From assembly GCA_011390075.1 (NCBI GenBank), contig JAABTA010000004.1, positions 1 through 14,627 on the forward strand: DNA of 14,627 bases. Direction: 5' to 3'. Shown here piece after piece: positions 7,028-13,811 of the stretch. The notes beneath the pieces are model-generated. The model did no database searches, had not been told where the DNA came from, and saw only the letters and a program-made list of their open reading frames with translations. The first letter of the stretch is position 1. Each line of letters starts with the position of its first letter. The translations under genes and the position numbers were made by a program. Source of the stretch: Helicobacteraceae bacterium. Its GTDB lineage: Bacteria > Campylobacterota > Campylobacteria > Campylobacterales > SZUA-545.

Positions 7028-7483
7028 TTAATACTTTTTACCAATCTTGTCATATAACTCATTTCTATCGTATCTAATTTGAATCTCTTTTAAGATCTCT
7101 TGATACATTTTTGGATCAAGATCCTCATACTCGTTCCAATCTGCACCAGACTCATTTGCCATAAACGCTACAGCGTTAATAAACTCAGGAAGTGTCATTT
7201 TAGCTTCCCCACCGTGTCTTGGCATCATTCTAGTACCAACCCAGCCATGAGCCGTTGGGAACTGTTGCCCCTCCTCAATAAGGCCACTCCAGTGTTGTTT
7301 ATTACCAACGAGTAAAACATTTGGGATATTTTTATTGGTGTGACAATATACACACACCTCTTTAAAAACTGTTTTCCCATCTCTGTAGTCTTTGTCGTCT
7401 CCATCGTCATCACTGCTTGCAAAGATGGATGTTGATAGCAACAAAACTAATACACTTGCTAGTGCAAATTTGCTCTTTTTCAT
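7028..7483 (-). CDS. Periplasmic class I cytochrome c (monoheme)
   Basis: A 151-residue secreted cytochrome: signal peptide 1-22 (ending SIFA), an acidic DDDGDDKD linker, then one heme site CVYCH (44-48). GTRMMPRHGG (83-92) supplies the axial Met, M86 or M87, as in the cytochrome c5-like families with a MPxxGG loop, and LPEFINAVAFMA is the conserved C-terminal helix. About 35 extra residues follow (from SGADWNEYEDLDP), ending KKY, and are not part of the core fold. It is a soluble periplasmic electron carrier and a plausible partner for the adjacent cytochromes b and DHC. Its ATG has AAAGGAG six bases upstream. It is transcribed alone, convergent with the operon next to it, from its own promoter candidate at 7511-7540. 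The electron donor and acceptor cannot be told from sequence. Confidence 0.88.
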   Translation of the reverse strand: MKKSKFALASVLVLLLSTSIFASSDDDGDDKDYRDGKTVFKEVCVYCHTNKNIPNVLLVGNKQHWSGLIEEGQQFPTAHGWVGTRMMPRHGGEAKMTLPEFINAVAFMANESGADWNEYEDLDPKMYQEILKEIQIRYDRNELYDKIGKKY

Positions 7484-7510
7484 TTCGGACTCCTTTAGTT
7501 TGATTAATTA

Positions 7511-7540
7511 ATATTAACTTAAAAAAAACAATTAAGTCAA
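7511..7540 (-). promoter_or_regulatory. Candidate sigma-70 promoter for the cytochrome c gene
   Basis: Read on the minus strand, TTGACT (7540-7535) and TAATAT (7516-7511) are separated by 18 nt in a T-rich spacer, about 28 nt before the start codon of the cytochrome c gene. The rest of the spacer 7484-7688 is very AT-rich and has no gene. It also holds a TTCTTGACAA (7596-7605) identical to part of the 3105-3126 repeats and a small AATAAC/GTTATT inverted repeat (7651-7667). Confidence 0.5.
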
Positions 7541-7688
7541 ATTCATAAGATTAATAATATAAAAAAATATTATATGTGTTACGAAAAGTAATTTTTTCTT
7601 GACAATCTATTGATAGTTCGTTGATGAATGGCTGTAATCTGGATCTTTTAAATAACTTTTTGTTATTATTAAGATAAAAGGGAACTCA

Positions 7689-8000
7689 TTGCTCAAAACA
7701 TTTACAATAAAAGAGGAGAACAAAAACTCCGATCGTTTAGTAGAAAGCGCAAAACACCAAATCCGAAAATATATTAAAAGAGAGAGAAGAAAACCCCTAC
7801 CAGAGGGCTTTGAGCTTTGGCACTTTGACTGCAAATTTGCAAAAGAGGGACAAGAACTAGAGGTTATTGACTACAGAGACATTACACAATCTATTGATAG
7901 CTCTGCTCACAGTAGCGATACAACTTTTACAATTGAGATCTGGTCAAAAGCTATAAAACGAGTAAGAAAAGAGGACAAGGAAGAGACACAAGAGACCTAA
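7689..8000 (+). CDS. Small conserved protein of the DUF6172 type
   Basis: A 103-residue, basic, apparently cytoplasmic protein with no signal peptide or membrane segment. Its core, LVESAKHQIRKYIKRERRKPLPEGFELWHFDCKF (residues 17-50), followed by an acidic segment and ITQSIDSSA...TFTIEIWSKAIKR, fits small proteins annotated DUF6172 in Campylobacterota and other proteobacteria (name from memory). Function is unknown; the RKYIKRERRK stretch might bind nucleic acid, but that is a guess. The start is TTG at 7689, with AAGGGA five bases upstream; no ATG is available in frame. The stop TAA (7998-8000) overlaps the TAG stop of the convergent 652-residue gene, so the two genes meet tail to tail with a 4-bp overlap. 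The upstream spacer holds no clear promoter. Confidence 0.75.
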   Translation: MLKTFTIKEENKNSDRLVESAKHQIRKYIKRERRKPLPEGFELWHFDCKFAKEGQELEVIDYRDITQSIDSSAHSSDTTFTIEIWSKAIKRVRKEDKEETQET

Positions 8001-9955
8001 GCCTCTTGCCATACTCTTCCAATTGCCCAGCTGGCAGTTGCCATCTCTTTGACTTTTTCAATCTCTTTTTGAGGAATCTGGGCTTTATGGGTACCTGTAT
8101 TCTCATCGTGAAAGATATAAATTCTAGAGAGCATCTGCTCAAAAGGCAGAGATGCCTCTCCAAATCGCTCCCCAAATCCTTGGGTGGAGACGACGACACC
8201 TAAACCCCAATTTTGTCCACTATCATTGTTTGGATTGTAAAAATAGATGCGCATCACCCCTTTTTGATCAAAAGCCACTCGTATAAGAGTAATAGCATGC
8301 CATCCAACAAACTGACCATTGCTATCTGTCACAGCAAGCCCTGCAGGCTGAGGGTGAATGATTGGTTGGTTTCCATTATAAAGAGGGTGGTAACTGCTAT
8401 AAAAACGCTGAAGAAACTGATCGTAATCTTTTAAAAGTCCCGTGGTAATATCCACAGCAATTAAAAACTCTCGTCCAACCCACCAGCCGTGAAACTCAGG
8501 ATTGATCCACTTGTGGGGATCTTCTTGTCTTGCAACGCACATCCTTCCCATCTCATTATAGATTCTATCAAGGTGAGGCACAAGTAAAATAGAGACTGCA
8601 CCTGTATCTAAGATATTGGCACTAATTAACCCATCTGGCAACTGGGAAGAGACAATTTTTTTCCCTTCAAAGTGCATAGAGATAGAGTCAGTAGAGGCAA
8701 CTTGTGCAATTAAAAAAAGAAGATAGTCAGGCTCACTATACGACCACATGGAAATAGCTCTAGCCGATTGGCATGTGGGATTATTACCCTGCCCTATTCC
8801 TAAAGGCTGCCCCAAAATTGAGAGGGTTGCCCCTAACAAAAAGACTCTTGGGGGGAGCTCACTGCCGAATCTTGCCCTTAGAAGCTCTTCGCTTTGGTTA
8901 GAGAGCTCAAGACCAATCTGTCTCCATAATGATGGCGCCATTGTTTCAGCGTAGAGAATACCTCTTTCTAAAAGCAGGGCAAGTCCGTAGGCACTTTGCG
9001 CTGTTTGAGGATAGAGCGCCTCTTGTATAAGTTTTTTGATGAGATCTTGATAGCTACGAAAAACATCAAGCCCAGTGCTACTAAGACCCAATGCATCTGG
9101 GATAAGATTTAACCTATCCTGTTCTGCTAGCCATGTAAGATAGATAATATGATAATCAGAGACCAATCCCACATCGTGCATGCTTCTAGCAAACCCATAG
9201 GCTTCTTGCTGCAAGGAGCCATCATCCATGCTCGCTAAACGCTCTTGATAGATAGCAATACCAGGATCATCTTGACACCCTTGCGTGGGACCAAACAGGG
9301 CACTCACTAATCTATCTGCTCCTAGACCAGCTTCACCTAGGGTACTCCCCTCTCTTGTAAGAGCAATAGCAATCTGAGTAATCATTGACTTAACACTGTC
9401 AACTAAAACAGGTCTTTGAGCAAGGATTCTCCAGATCTCATCAATCAAACTTCCCAAAATATCTTCAAAGCCAATTTTTTTAAGATGAAAATGAAACAGC
9501 CTATTGATAGGTTCACTGAGATTGCCTAGGCTCTCTCTTAGAGCTTCATCACTAGGACCAAAAATAAAACTGAGATTGAGTGCCATCACTTGCGTAATAA
9601 AGTGCTTTGCCTGTTCTGCTGGAATTCCTGGTTTAATAAAACAGTTATTAGCAATTGCCAAAAGCCTTAACTGGCTAAGTATCTCCAAAACAATGGTTGT
9701 TTGATTACTACTCTCTAATGTAGCTTTCACTAAGTTAGGCAGAAGAATTGTTGGGTTATCCCAATCTGTTCCTTGAAACAGCCCTGCTCTATCTAATCTT
9801 GGGGCTAGAGAGTAGAGCCTCTCTAACCCCTCCTCTTCCATCAGTACTCTTTTAGAGATCTCTAAAACCGCATTTTGAAATCTAGCCTTATTAAATCCAC
9901 TAGAGCTCTCAAGTCTTTTGAGAGCATTATCTAACTTGTCATCTAGGTGCTGCAT
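7997..9955 (-). CDS. Unrecognised 652-residue protein with a papain-like catalytic pattern
   Basis: I recognise no named family. There is no signal peptide or membrane helix, so it is probably cytoplasmic. Residues 1 to about 370 look mainly helical (for example the 20-45, 85-105 and 180-200 stretches). The C-terminal part, about 371-620, has what looks like a papain-fold active site: Q389 six residues before C395 (GQGNNPTCQSARA), H553 in GWHAITLI, and N574 in IYFYNPNN. The Q-to-C spacing of six equals that of papain (Q19, C25), and the H-strand-N order is also that of papain, transglutaminase and related folds. Peptidase, deamidase, transglutaminase or amide-transferase activity are all possible. 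AAAGG stands five bases before its ATG. It begins 19 nt after the ATP-grasp gene and must be co-transcribed with it. Tail overlap with the DUF6172 gene is 4 bp. By eye it is less AT-rich than its neighbours. Confidence 0.85.
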   Translation of the reverse strand: MQHLDDKLDNALKRLESSSGFNKARFQNAVLEISKRVLMEEEGLERLYSLAPRLDRAGLFQGTDWDNPTILLPNLVKATLESSNQTTIVLEILSQLRLLAIANNCFIKPGIPAEQAKHFITQVMALNLSFIFGPSDEALRESLGNLSEPINRLFHFHLKKIGFEDILGSLIDEIWRILAQRPVLVDSVKSMITQIAIALTREGSTLGEAGLGADRLVSALFGPTQGCQDDPGIAIYQERLASMDDGSLQQEAYGFARSMHDVGLVSDYHIIYLTWLAEQDRLNLIPDALGLSSTGLDVFRSYQDLIKKLIQEALYPQTAQSAYGLALLLERGILYAETMAPSLWRQIGLELSNQSEELLRARFGSELPPRVFLLGATLSILGQPLGIGQGNNPTCQSARAISMWSYSEPDYLLFLIAQVASTDSISMHFEGKKIVSSQLPDGLISANILDTGAVSILLVPHLDRIYNEMGRMCVARQEDPHKWINPEFHGWWVGREFLIAVDITTGLLKDYDQFLQRFYSSYHPLYNGNQPIIHPQPAGLAVTDSNGQFVGWHAITLIRVAFDQKGVMRIYFYNPNNDSGQNWGLGVVVSTQGFGERFGEASLPFEQMLSRIYIFHDENTGTHKAQIPQKEIEKVKEMATASWAIGRVWQEA

Positions 9956-9974
9956 AGTTGCCTTTACTGTGACC

Positions 9975-11198
9975 TTATATATAAAAGTCTAGATCTTCTT
10001 GTTGCTTCAAAAGATCTCTTAACTTGTAAGGATCATTGCCAAAAAAGTAAACCAAACCCCAGTGGGTACCAAAGGCGCTTCGTTTTGGCACCTTGTTTTG
10101 CATAGGTGATTGGAGTTCGTGAAACTCAAAATACTCATGACCTTCTGTCTCTTTAGGGATGCTTAGGTCATTAATAACTCTTCTTCTAGGATAGACACCA
10201 AAACAGCCAGCATAGCCACTTGCATCAACTACCTCTTGAGGGAAAAAGTTCTCAATCTCCTCTTTGCTTGCTTTAGGGTCAAACATCAATACCATCCCTT
10301 GATAGGCATTAAAATCATAGGCCCTCTCAATAAGCTCAAACACATTAAAACCAGGGGGTCTGTACGCCACCTCTCCAAAATACATCTTGCCATCACTTGT
10401 CACAAAATACTCTGGGTGGATAAAGCCAAAATCTATATCAAATGTCTCAATAAGTTTTTCTATCTCCTCCGTGACTCTCCCTCTCCACTTTTCTAGATCA
10501 GGGGTTGCTGGCACAAACACAGAGTAGCCAAGCGTTACATACTCCGAGATATTTAAAAACTGAATTTTTCTATCTTTAATAAAAGCTTCCACTGCAAATT
10601 CCCAACCATCTAAGTGGCTCTCCATAAGTGCAGGAAACTCGTCTTCTGGAATCACATCTACATCATCAGGAGTTCTAATGACTCTATGTCCCAAACACCC
10701 AGCTTTGTCAAAAGCCTTCAGATGGATGGGATCATTTGGATCCCCATCGAGTTTTAAAAGGGCCTGATTCACACGGGTTAAAAATCGAATCACATCCCCT
10801 TTATTTTGCGCCTCTTCAAAAATACCCACTCGGATCCCGCCAAGTTGCGCACGGCGTTTCATTAAAGCTTTATCCCTAAAAAGTAGGGATTGCCCCATTA
10901 AACGGGGGTTTTTTAAAAGTACAGAGTTAATAGCGCCAGCCCACTCCACTGTCTCTTCAAACAGTGGAATAGCCACATCAACCCCTAACTCTTGGAGTTT
11001 TTCTGCAATCTCCATCGAACTCTCATTGAGCCTTTCAAAATCCCAGCTCATATAGGGAATATTGTGTTCATTGGCATACTCTCTCGCCCACTCAGGAGCA
11101 ACAATTATGTATCTTCTATCAAATCTTTCTATGGCATCTATTGCATTAAGACTCCATCCAAGTACTGCAATATAACCTTTTTGCGGATTTTTTTCCAT
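9975..11198 (-). CDS. ATP-grasp carboxylate-amine/thiol ligase-like protein
   Basis: A 407-residue cytoplasmic protein of the ATP-grasp superfamily, whose members activate a carboxylate as acyl phosphate and join it to an amine or thiol. The N-terminal part (8-100) is a Rossmann-like pre-ATP-grasp domain (YIAVLGWSLNAIDAIERF, then DVAIPLFEETVEWAG). The ATP-binding part shows K161 and a Gly-containing loop (LKAFDKAGCLGHRV), ESHLDGWEFAVEAF (193-206) and the metal-site segment HPEYFVTSDGKMYFGEVAYRPPG (261-283) with E263, E276 and R280. In most relatives the last motif is ExNxR; here Asn is Ala278. A C-terminal domain of about 120 residues includes AFGTHWGLVYFFG. The ATG has AAAGGAG six bases upstream. 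It lies 19 nt before the papain-like gene and downstream of the small insert at 11251-11297. The substrate is unknown. Confidence 0.85.
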   Translation of the reverse strand: MEKNPQKGYIAVLGWSLNAIDAIERFDRRYIIVAPEWAREYANEHNIPYMSWDFERLNESSMEIAEKLQELGVDVAIPLFEETVEWAGAINSVLLKNPRLMGQSLLFRDKALMKRRAQLGGIRVGIFEEAQNKGDVIRFLTRVNQALLKLDGDPNDPIHLKAFDKAGCLGHRVIRTPDDVDVIPEDEFPALMESHLDGWEFAVEAFIKDRKIQFLNISEYVTLGYSVFVPATPDLEKWRGRVTEEIEKLIETFDIDFGFIHPEYFVTSDGKMYFGEVAYRPPGFNVFELIERAYDFNAYQGMVLMFDPKASKEEIENFFPQEVVDASGYAGCFGVYPRRRVINDLSIPKETEGHEYFEFHELQSPMQNKVPKRSAFGTHWGLVYFFGNDPYKLRDLLKQQEDLDFYI

Positions 11199-11236
11199 AA
11201 CAAACTCCTTTATTCCTCCATTTTAGCAAAATATAC

Positions 11237-11250
11237 TATTTATACAAGAA
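11237..11250. repeat. Direct repeat copy 1 (flank of the 47-nt insert)
   Basis: TATTTATACAAGAA, identical to 11298-11311. Read on the minus strand it is TTCTTGTATAAATA and would again encode Phe-Leu-Tyr-Lys followed by TAG, just like the true end of the methyltransferase gene. It therefore looks like a target duplication made when the insert arrived. The stretch from here toward the ATP-grasp start also contains TTGTAT and TAAAAT 16 nt apart, a possible promoter for that gene. Confidence 0.8.
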
Positions 11251-11297
11251 TTTTTATGTTGTTTTTTGGGGTCAGACCCTCTTTTGTGTTAGAAAAT
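11251..11297. mobile_element. 47-nt insert with GGGTCAGACCC palindrome, REP/MITE-like footprint
   Basis: The insert is bounded on both sides by the 14-bp repeat TATTTATACAAGAA. In its middle is GGGTCAGACCC (11269-11279), an 11-nt palindrome with 5-bp arms, preceded by six T and followed by TCTTTT. From memory, GGGGTCAGACCCC-type palindromes recur near REP-associated Y1 transposases in many bacteria; this cannot be verified here. No transposase gene is present. The insert left the methyltransferase reading frame complete. Calling it a mobile-element footprint is inference from the duplication and the palindrome. Confidence 0.55.
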
Positions 11298-11896
11298 TAT
11301 TTATACAAGAAGAAGGTTGTGTCGTTTTTGAGATAGTTATCTTTATAGACTACTTTTGAGAGGTTTAAGGTTTTGCAAAAGCTTACAATATCCTCTTTAT
11401 CGATAGAGAAAAAATCATTATCATATTCAGGTTTGTAGATATTAAATCCATAGCCAAATCTAGACATTGTTAGGGCCATTTTTATGGTTTCGTAAAAAAA
11501 TGTGCGGTTGCCAAAGGCAAAAAGTCCACTGGAGAGTATATAGTCAAACCTCTCGTTATGGCTAGATGTGAGAATATTCTTAACCTCAAAGTGTGCTCCT
11601 GGGTGTCTCTTTTTTGCCTCTTTCACAAACTCAGCCACAATGTCGTAACCACTGTAGTGGCAATCAATATTCTCTCTTCGTAAAAACTTAAAAAAATCCC
11701 CCAAGCCAGATCCAAGGTCTAGAACTTTTCTGCCTCTAAGGTTTCCCATTTGGCTAAGGACAGCAAAGCGTAAAAATTGACTCTCCTCATTGGACCAGTG
11801 CAGCGCCTTGTAGTTACTGGCATATCGACGAAAGAGATCTTTATAGATGAGTTGTTGCCTATCGTGGGCAGTTCTGATTGCAAGGCGTCTAAACAC
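11297..11896 (-). CDS. Class I SAM-dependent methyltransferase
   Basis: A 199-residue cytoplasmic methyltransferase of the Rossmann type. Motif I is VLDLGSGLGDF (58-68), the SAM-binding glycine loop; GYDIV (83-87) carries the acidic residue that binds the SAM ribose (D85), and FDYILSSGLFAF (117-128) is the post-II/motif IV region. The first 50 residues (HDRQQLIYKDLFRRYASNYKALHWSNEESQFLRF) are helical and are the usual lid for substrate selection; the substrate is not predictable. The start is GTG at 11896, three nucleotides after the purU stop, so it is coupled to purU. The last four codons, FLYK, are duplicated just downstream by the 47-nt insert at 11251-11297, which left the gene intact. 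Confidence 0.87.
   Translation of the reverse strand: MFRRLAIRTAHDRQQLIYKDLFRRYASNYKALHWSNEESQFLRFAVLSQMGNLRGRKVLDLGSGLGDFFKFLRRENIDCHYSGYDIVAEFVKEAKKRHPGAHFEVKNILTSSHNERFDYILSSGLFAFGNRTFFYETIKMALTMSRFGYGFNIYKPEYDNDFFSIDKEDIVSFCKTLNLSKVVYKDNYLKNDTTFFLYK
11298..11311. repeat. Direct repeat copy 2 (last codons of the methyltransferase gene)
   Basis: Second copy of TATTTATACAAGAA, identical to 11237-11250. On the minus strand it covers the last codons of the methyltransferase gene, TTC TTG TAT AAA TA(A). The repeat start-to-start distance is 61 nt. Confidence 0.8.
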
Positions 11897-11899
11897 GGA

Positions 11900-12733
11900 T
11901 TATAAAATAACAGTTTTATTGCCTGTGACAAATACCCTGTCATCAAACACAAGCTTAAGAGCATTTGCCAAGACATTTGTCTCAACATCTCTTCCAGCAC
12001 TTGCCATCTCTTGCCAAGAGTAGCTATGATCTACTGGAATGACATTTTGATAGATAATCGGACCCTCATCCAAGTCATTATTTACAAAATGTGAAGTTGC
12101 ACCTATAATTTTTACACCTCGTTTAAATGCCTGTTTATAAGGGTTTGCTCCTATAAAAGCTGGCAAAAATGAGTGGTGGATATTGATAATTTTATTCTCA
12201 TAATCTTTCACAAATTCTGGAGTGAGTATTCTCATATATTTTGCCAAAACAACATACTCAGGAGCATAACTACGAACAATCTCTTTTATCTTTTTTTCGT
12301 GAGTCTCTCTAGAGATCCCTTCGTGGCTTATGTGGTGATAGGCAATATCAAACTTCCCTACCAAAGACTCCAACACATCATAGTTGCCAATAACGGCTTT
12401 AATATTGGCATGTAATGAGTTAAACTGGTGTTTAATAAGCATATCTCCAATAGCGTGCGCCTCTTTTGTGACAAGAATGACTATATCTTTTTTCTTAGAA
12501 GGTTTCAGCTCCACATGTGCCTTAGGCAATACACTGTGAAGTTTTGCCAAAATAGCCTCTTTATTTACCTCGCCTTCGATTTCGCTACGCATAAAAAAAC
12601 GATTTTTCTCTTTATCAACATATTCACTATTTTTGGCAACATTCAAGCCCTCTTCCACTAAAATCCCGCTAATTTTGTGGATTAATCCCTTTTTATCCTC
12701 TGTATCAATCAGTAGTACCCATCTTTCTTGCAT
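11900..12733 (-). CDS. purU: Formyltetrahydrofolate deformylase PurU
   Basis: A 277-residue cytoplasmic enzyme that hydrolyses 10-formyltetrahydrofolate to tetrahydrofolate and formate, balancing one-carbon pools and feeding formate to purine synthesis. The N-terminal ACT domain (about 5-75, RWVLLIDTEDKKGLIHKISGIL) is the regulatory part. The formyltransferase-fold domain (about 83-277) has the catalytic set N184 and H186 in INIHHSFLPAF, D222 in NNDLDEGPIIYQ, plus the GANPYKQAFKRGVKIIGATSHFV segment typical of PurU. Length is normal. The ATG at 12733 overlaps the cca 3' end by 29 nt; a later start would cut into the first ACT strand. The cca-purU order is shared with Campylobacter. Confidence 0.95.
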   Translation of the reverse strand: MQERWVLLIDTEDKKGLIHKISGILVEEGLNVAKNSEYVDKEKNRFFMRSEIEGEVNKEAILAKLHSVLPKAHVELKPSKKKDIVILVTKEAHAIGDMLIKHQFNSLHANIKAVIGNYDVLESLVGKFDIAYHHISHEGISRETHEKKIKEIVRSYAPEYVVLAKYMRILTPEFVKDYENKIINIHHSFLPAFIGANPYKQAFKRGVKIIGATSHFVNNDLDEGPIIYQNVIPVDHSYSWQEMASAGRDVETNVLANALKLVFDDRVFVTGNKTVIL

Positions 12734-13811
12734 ATAGTTCCTCTATCTCTTTTTGTTCTCTTCTTCGCAGTTCTTTGCCAAGCTCTCTGCCACAAAACCC
12801 CTCTAATAAAAGATCTTTTCCCTGAACAGTTGGCTGAAACTTTTCTTCATATAGTCCAATTGCATGGGCTCTATTTTCAAACTGACTCCACCTAAGCCCA
12901 ATCCACTGACCAAGTGGGATTTTAAGTGCTAATTCTAGCAGATCTTTTATCGAAACAACATCATCAATAGCTGGTTGTGTCTTAAAAAATGTAAAAAAAC
13001 TTTTTGGTGGTTGCAAGCTTTTTAAAATAGTCTCTATATCTACACCGCTTACCTCTCTTAGATAGTATAAAAGATTGTAATAGCCATCACTATCTGCAAG
13101 ATAATTCTTAAGTTTTTCTCTTTGTGCAGAGTTGAGCGAAATAGAAAAAATCTTTTCAAAAATATCAAGGGCAAACATATACTCTAGCGCCCGATCTTGA
13201 TATCTTCCTGAAAAGATCTTATCAAACTCTTTAAAGATTCTCTCTTTGCTTAAATCATCTAAAGAGATTGTTTGACACAGCGCTAGAGTTTTTCCATCAA
13301 TACTAAAGCCAAATCTACTCACAAAAGCAATAGCTCGCAAAACCCGTAAGCTGTCTTCGACAAAAGCTGTGTCATCAATGTGTTTTAGACACCCTCGTTC
13401 AAGATCGTTGCGTCCATTAAAGTGATCAATAAGGGTATTGTCAAATATATTGACCATCAGCGCGTTCATTGTAAAGTCTCTTCTAGAGGCAGCTTCTTTT
13501 GTATCATTGGTGATGGCAACACGAAAGCCTCTGTGGCCTGCACCTATTTTTGATTCCGTCCGTGGCAAAGAGAGATCAAAATGTTTTAGCTTATAGACAA
13601 AAAAAGATTTTCCAACCCCTTGAGCACCTAAAGCTTGCATAAGCTCATCAAATTTTTCTACAGAGATATCATACACCTCTATATCAATATCTTGTACCTC
13701 TTGTTGTAGATAATAATCTCTGACAGCCCCACCTACAAAGTAGGCTCGCTTGGTGTGTGGCTTGAGTGCATTTTGAAGCGTTTTGAGATCTTTACTATTT
13801 TTTAGAATCAA
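12705..13811 (-). CDS. cca: CCA tRNA nucleotidyltransferase / poly(A) polymerase family (class II)
   Basis: A 368-residue enzyme that adds or repairs the 3' CCA end of tRNAs. The head domain shows FVGGAVRDYYL (25-35) with the G-G-x-V-R-D signature and the metal-binding DIDIEVYD (41-48). RRDFTMNALM and DHFNGRNDLERG follow, then EDSLRVLRAIAFVSRFGFSID (the neck, with the RxxRA nucleotide-selecting motif). The tail is helical. The start is TTG at 13811, overlapping the CiaD-like gene by 17 nt; no ATG is close and the ribosome site (AGAGG, ten bases upstream) is weak. The last 29 nt overlap purU. The CC- and A-adding activities are separate enzymes in some bacteria; the sequence alone does not exclude an A-adding or CC-adding specialist. 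Confidence 0.93.
   Translation of the reverse strand: MILKNSKDLKTLQNALKPHTKRAYFVGGAVRDYYLQQEVQDIDIEVYDISVEKFDELMQALGAQGVGKSFFVYKLKHFDLSLPRTESKIGAGHRGFRVAITNDTKEAASRRDFTMNALMVNIFDNTLIDHFNGRNDLERGCLKHIDDTAFVEDSLRVLRAIAFVSRFGFSIDGKTLALCQTISLDDLSKERIFKEFDKIFSGRYQDRALEYMFALDIFEKIFSISLNSAQREKLKNYLADSDGYYNLLYYLREVSGVDIETILKSLQPPKSFFTFFKTQPAIDDVVSIKDLLELALKIPLGQWIGLRWSQFENRAHAIGLYEEKFQPTVQGKDLLLEGFCGRELGKELRRREQKEIEELYARKMGTTD

Noticed and set aside
7989..8008. Inverted repeat CAAGAG / CTCTTG with an 8-nt loop over the two stop codons, as a terminator.
   Set aside because: The stem is only 6 bp, there is no T-run on either strand, and the left arm is coding. Too weak to call.
9975..11198. ATP-grasp gene as a graspetide (RiPP) ligase.
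   Set aside because: No small precursor-peptide gene with a leader/core layout was seen near it; the neighbour is a 652-residue protein instead.
11269..11279. GGGTCAGACCC palindrome as a Rho-independent terminator after the methyltransferase.
   Set aside because: The stem is 5 bp with a one-base loop and has no T-run on the transcribed (minus) strand side.
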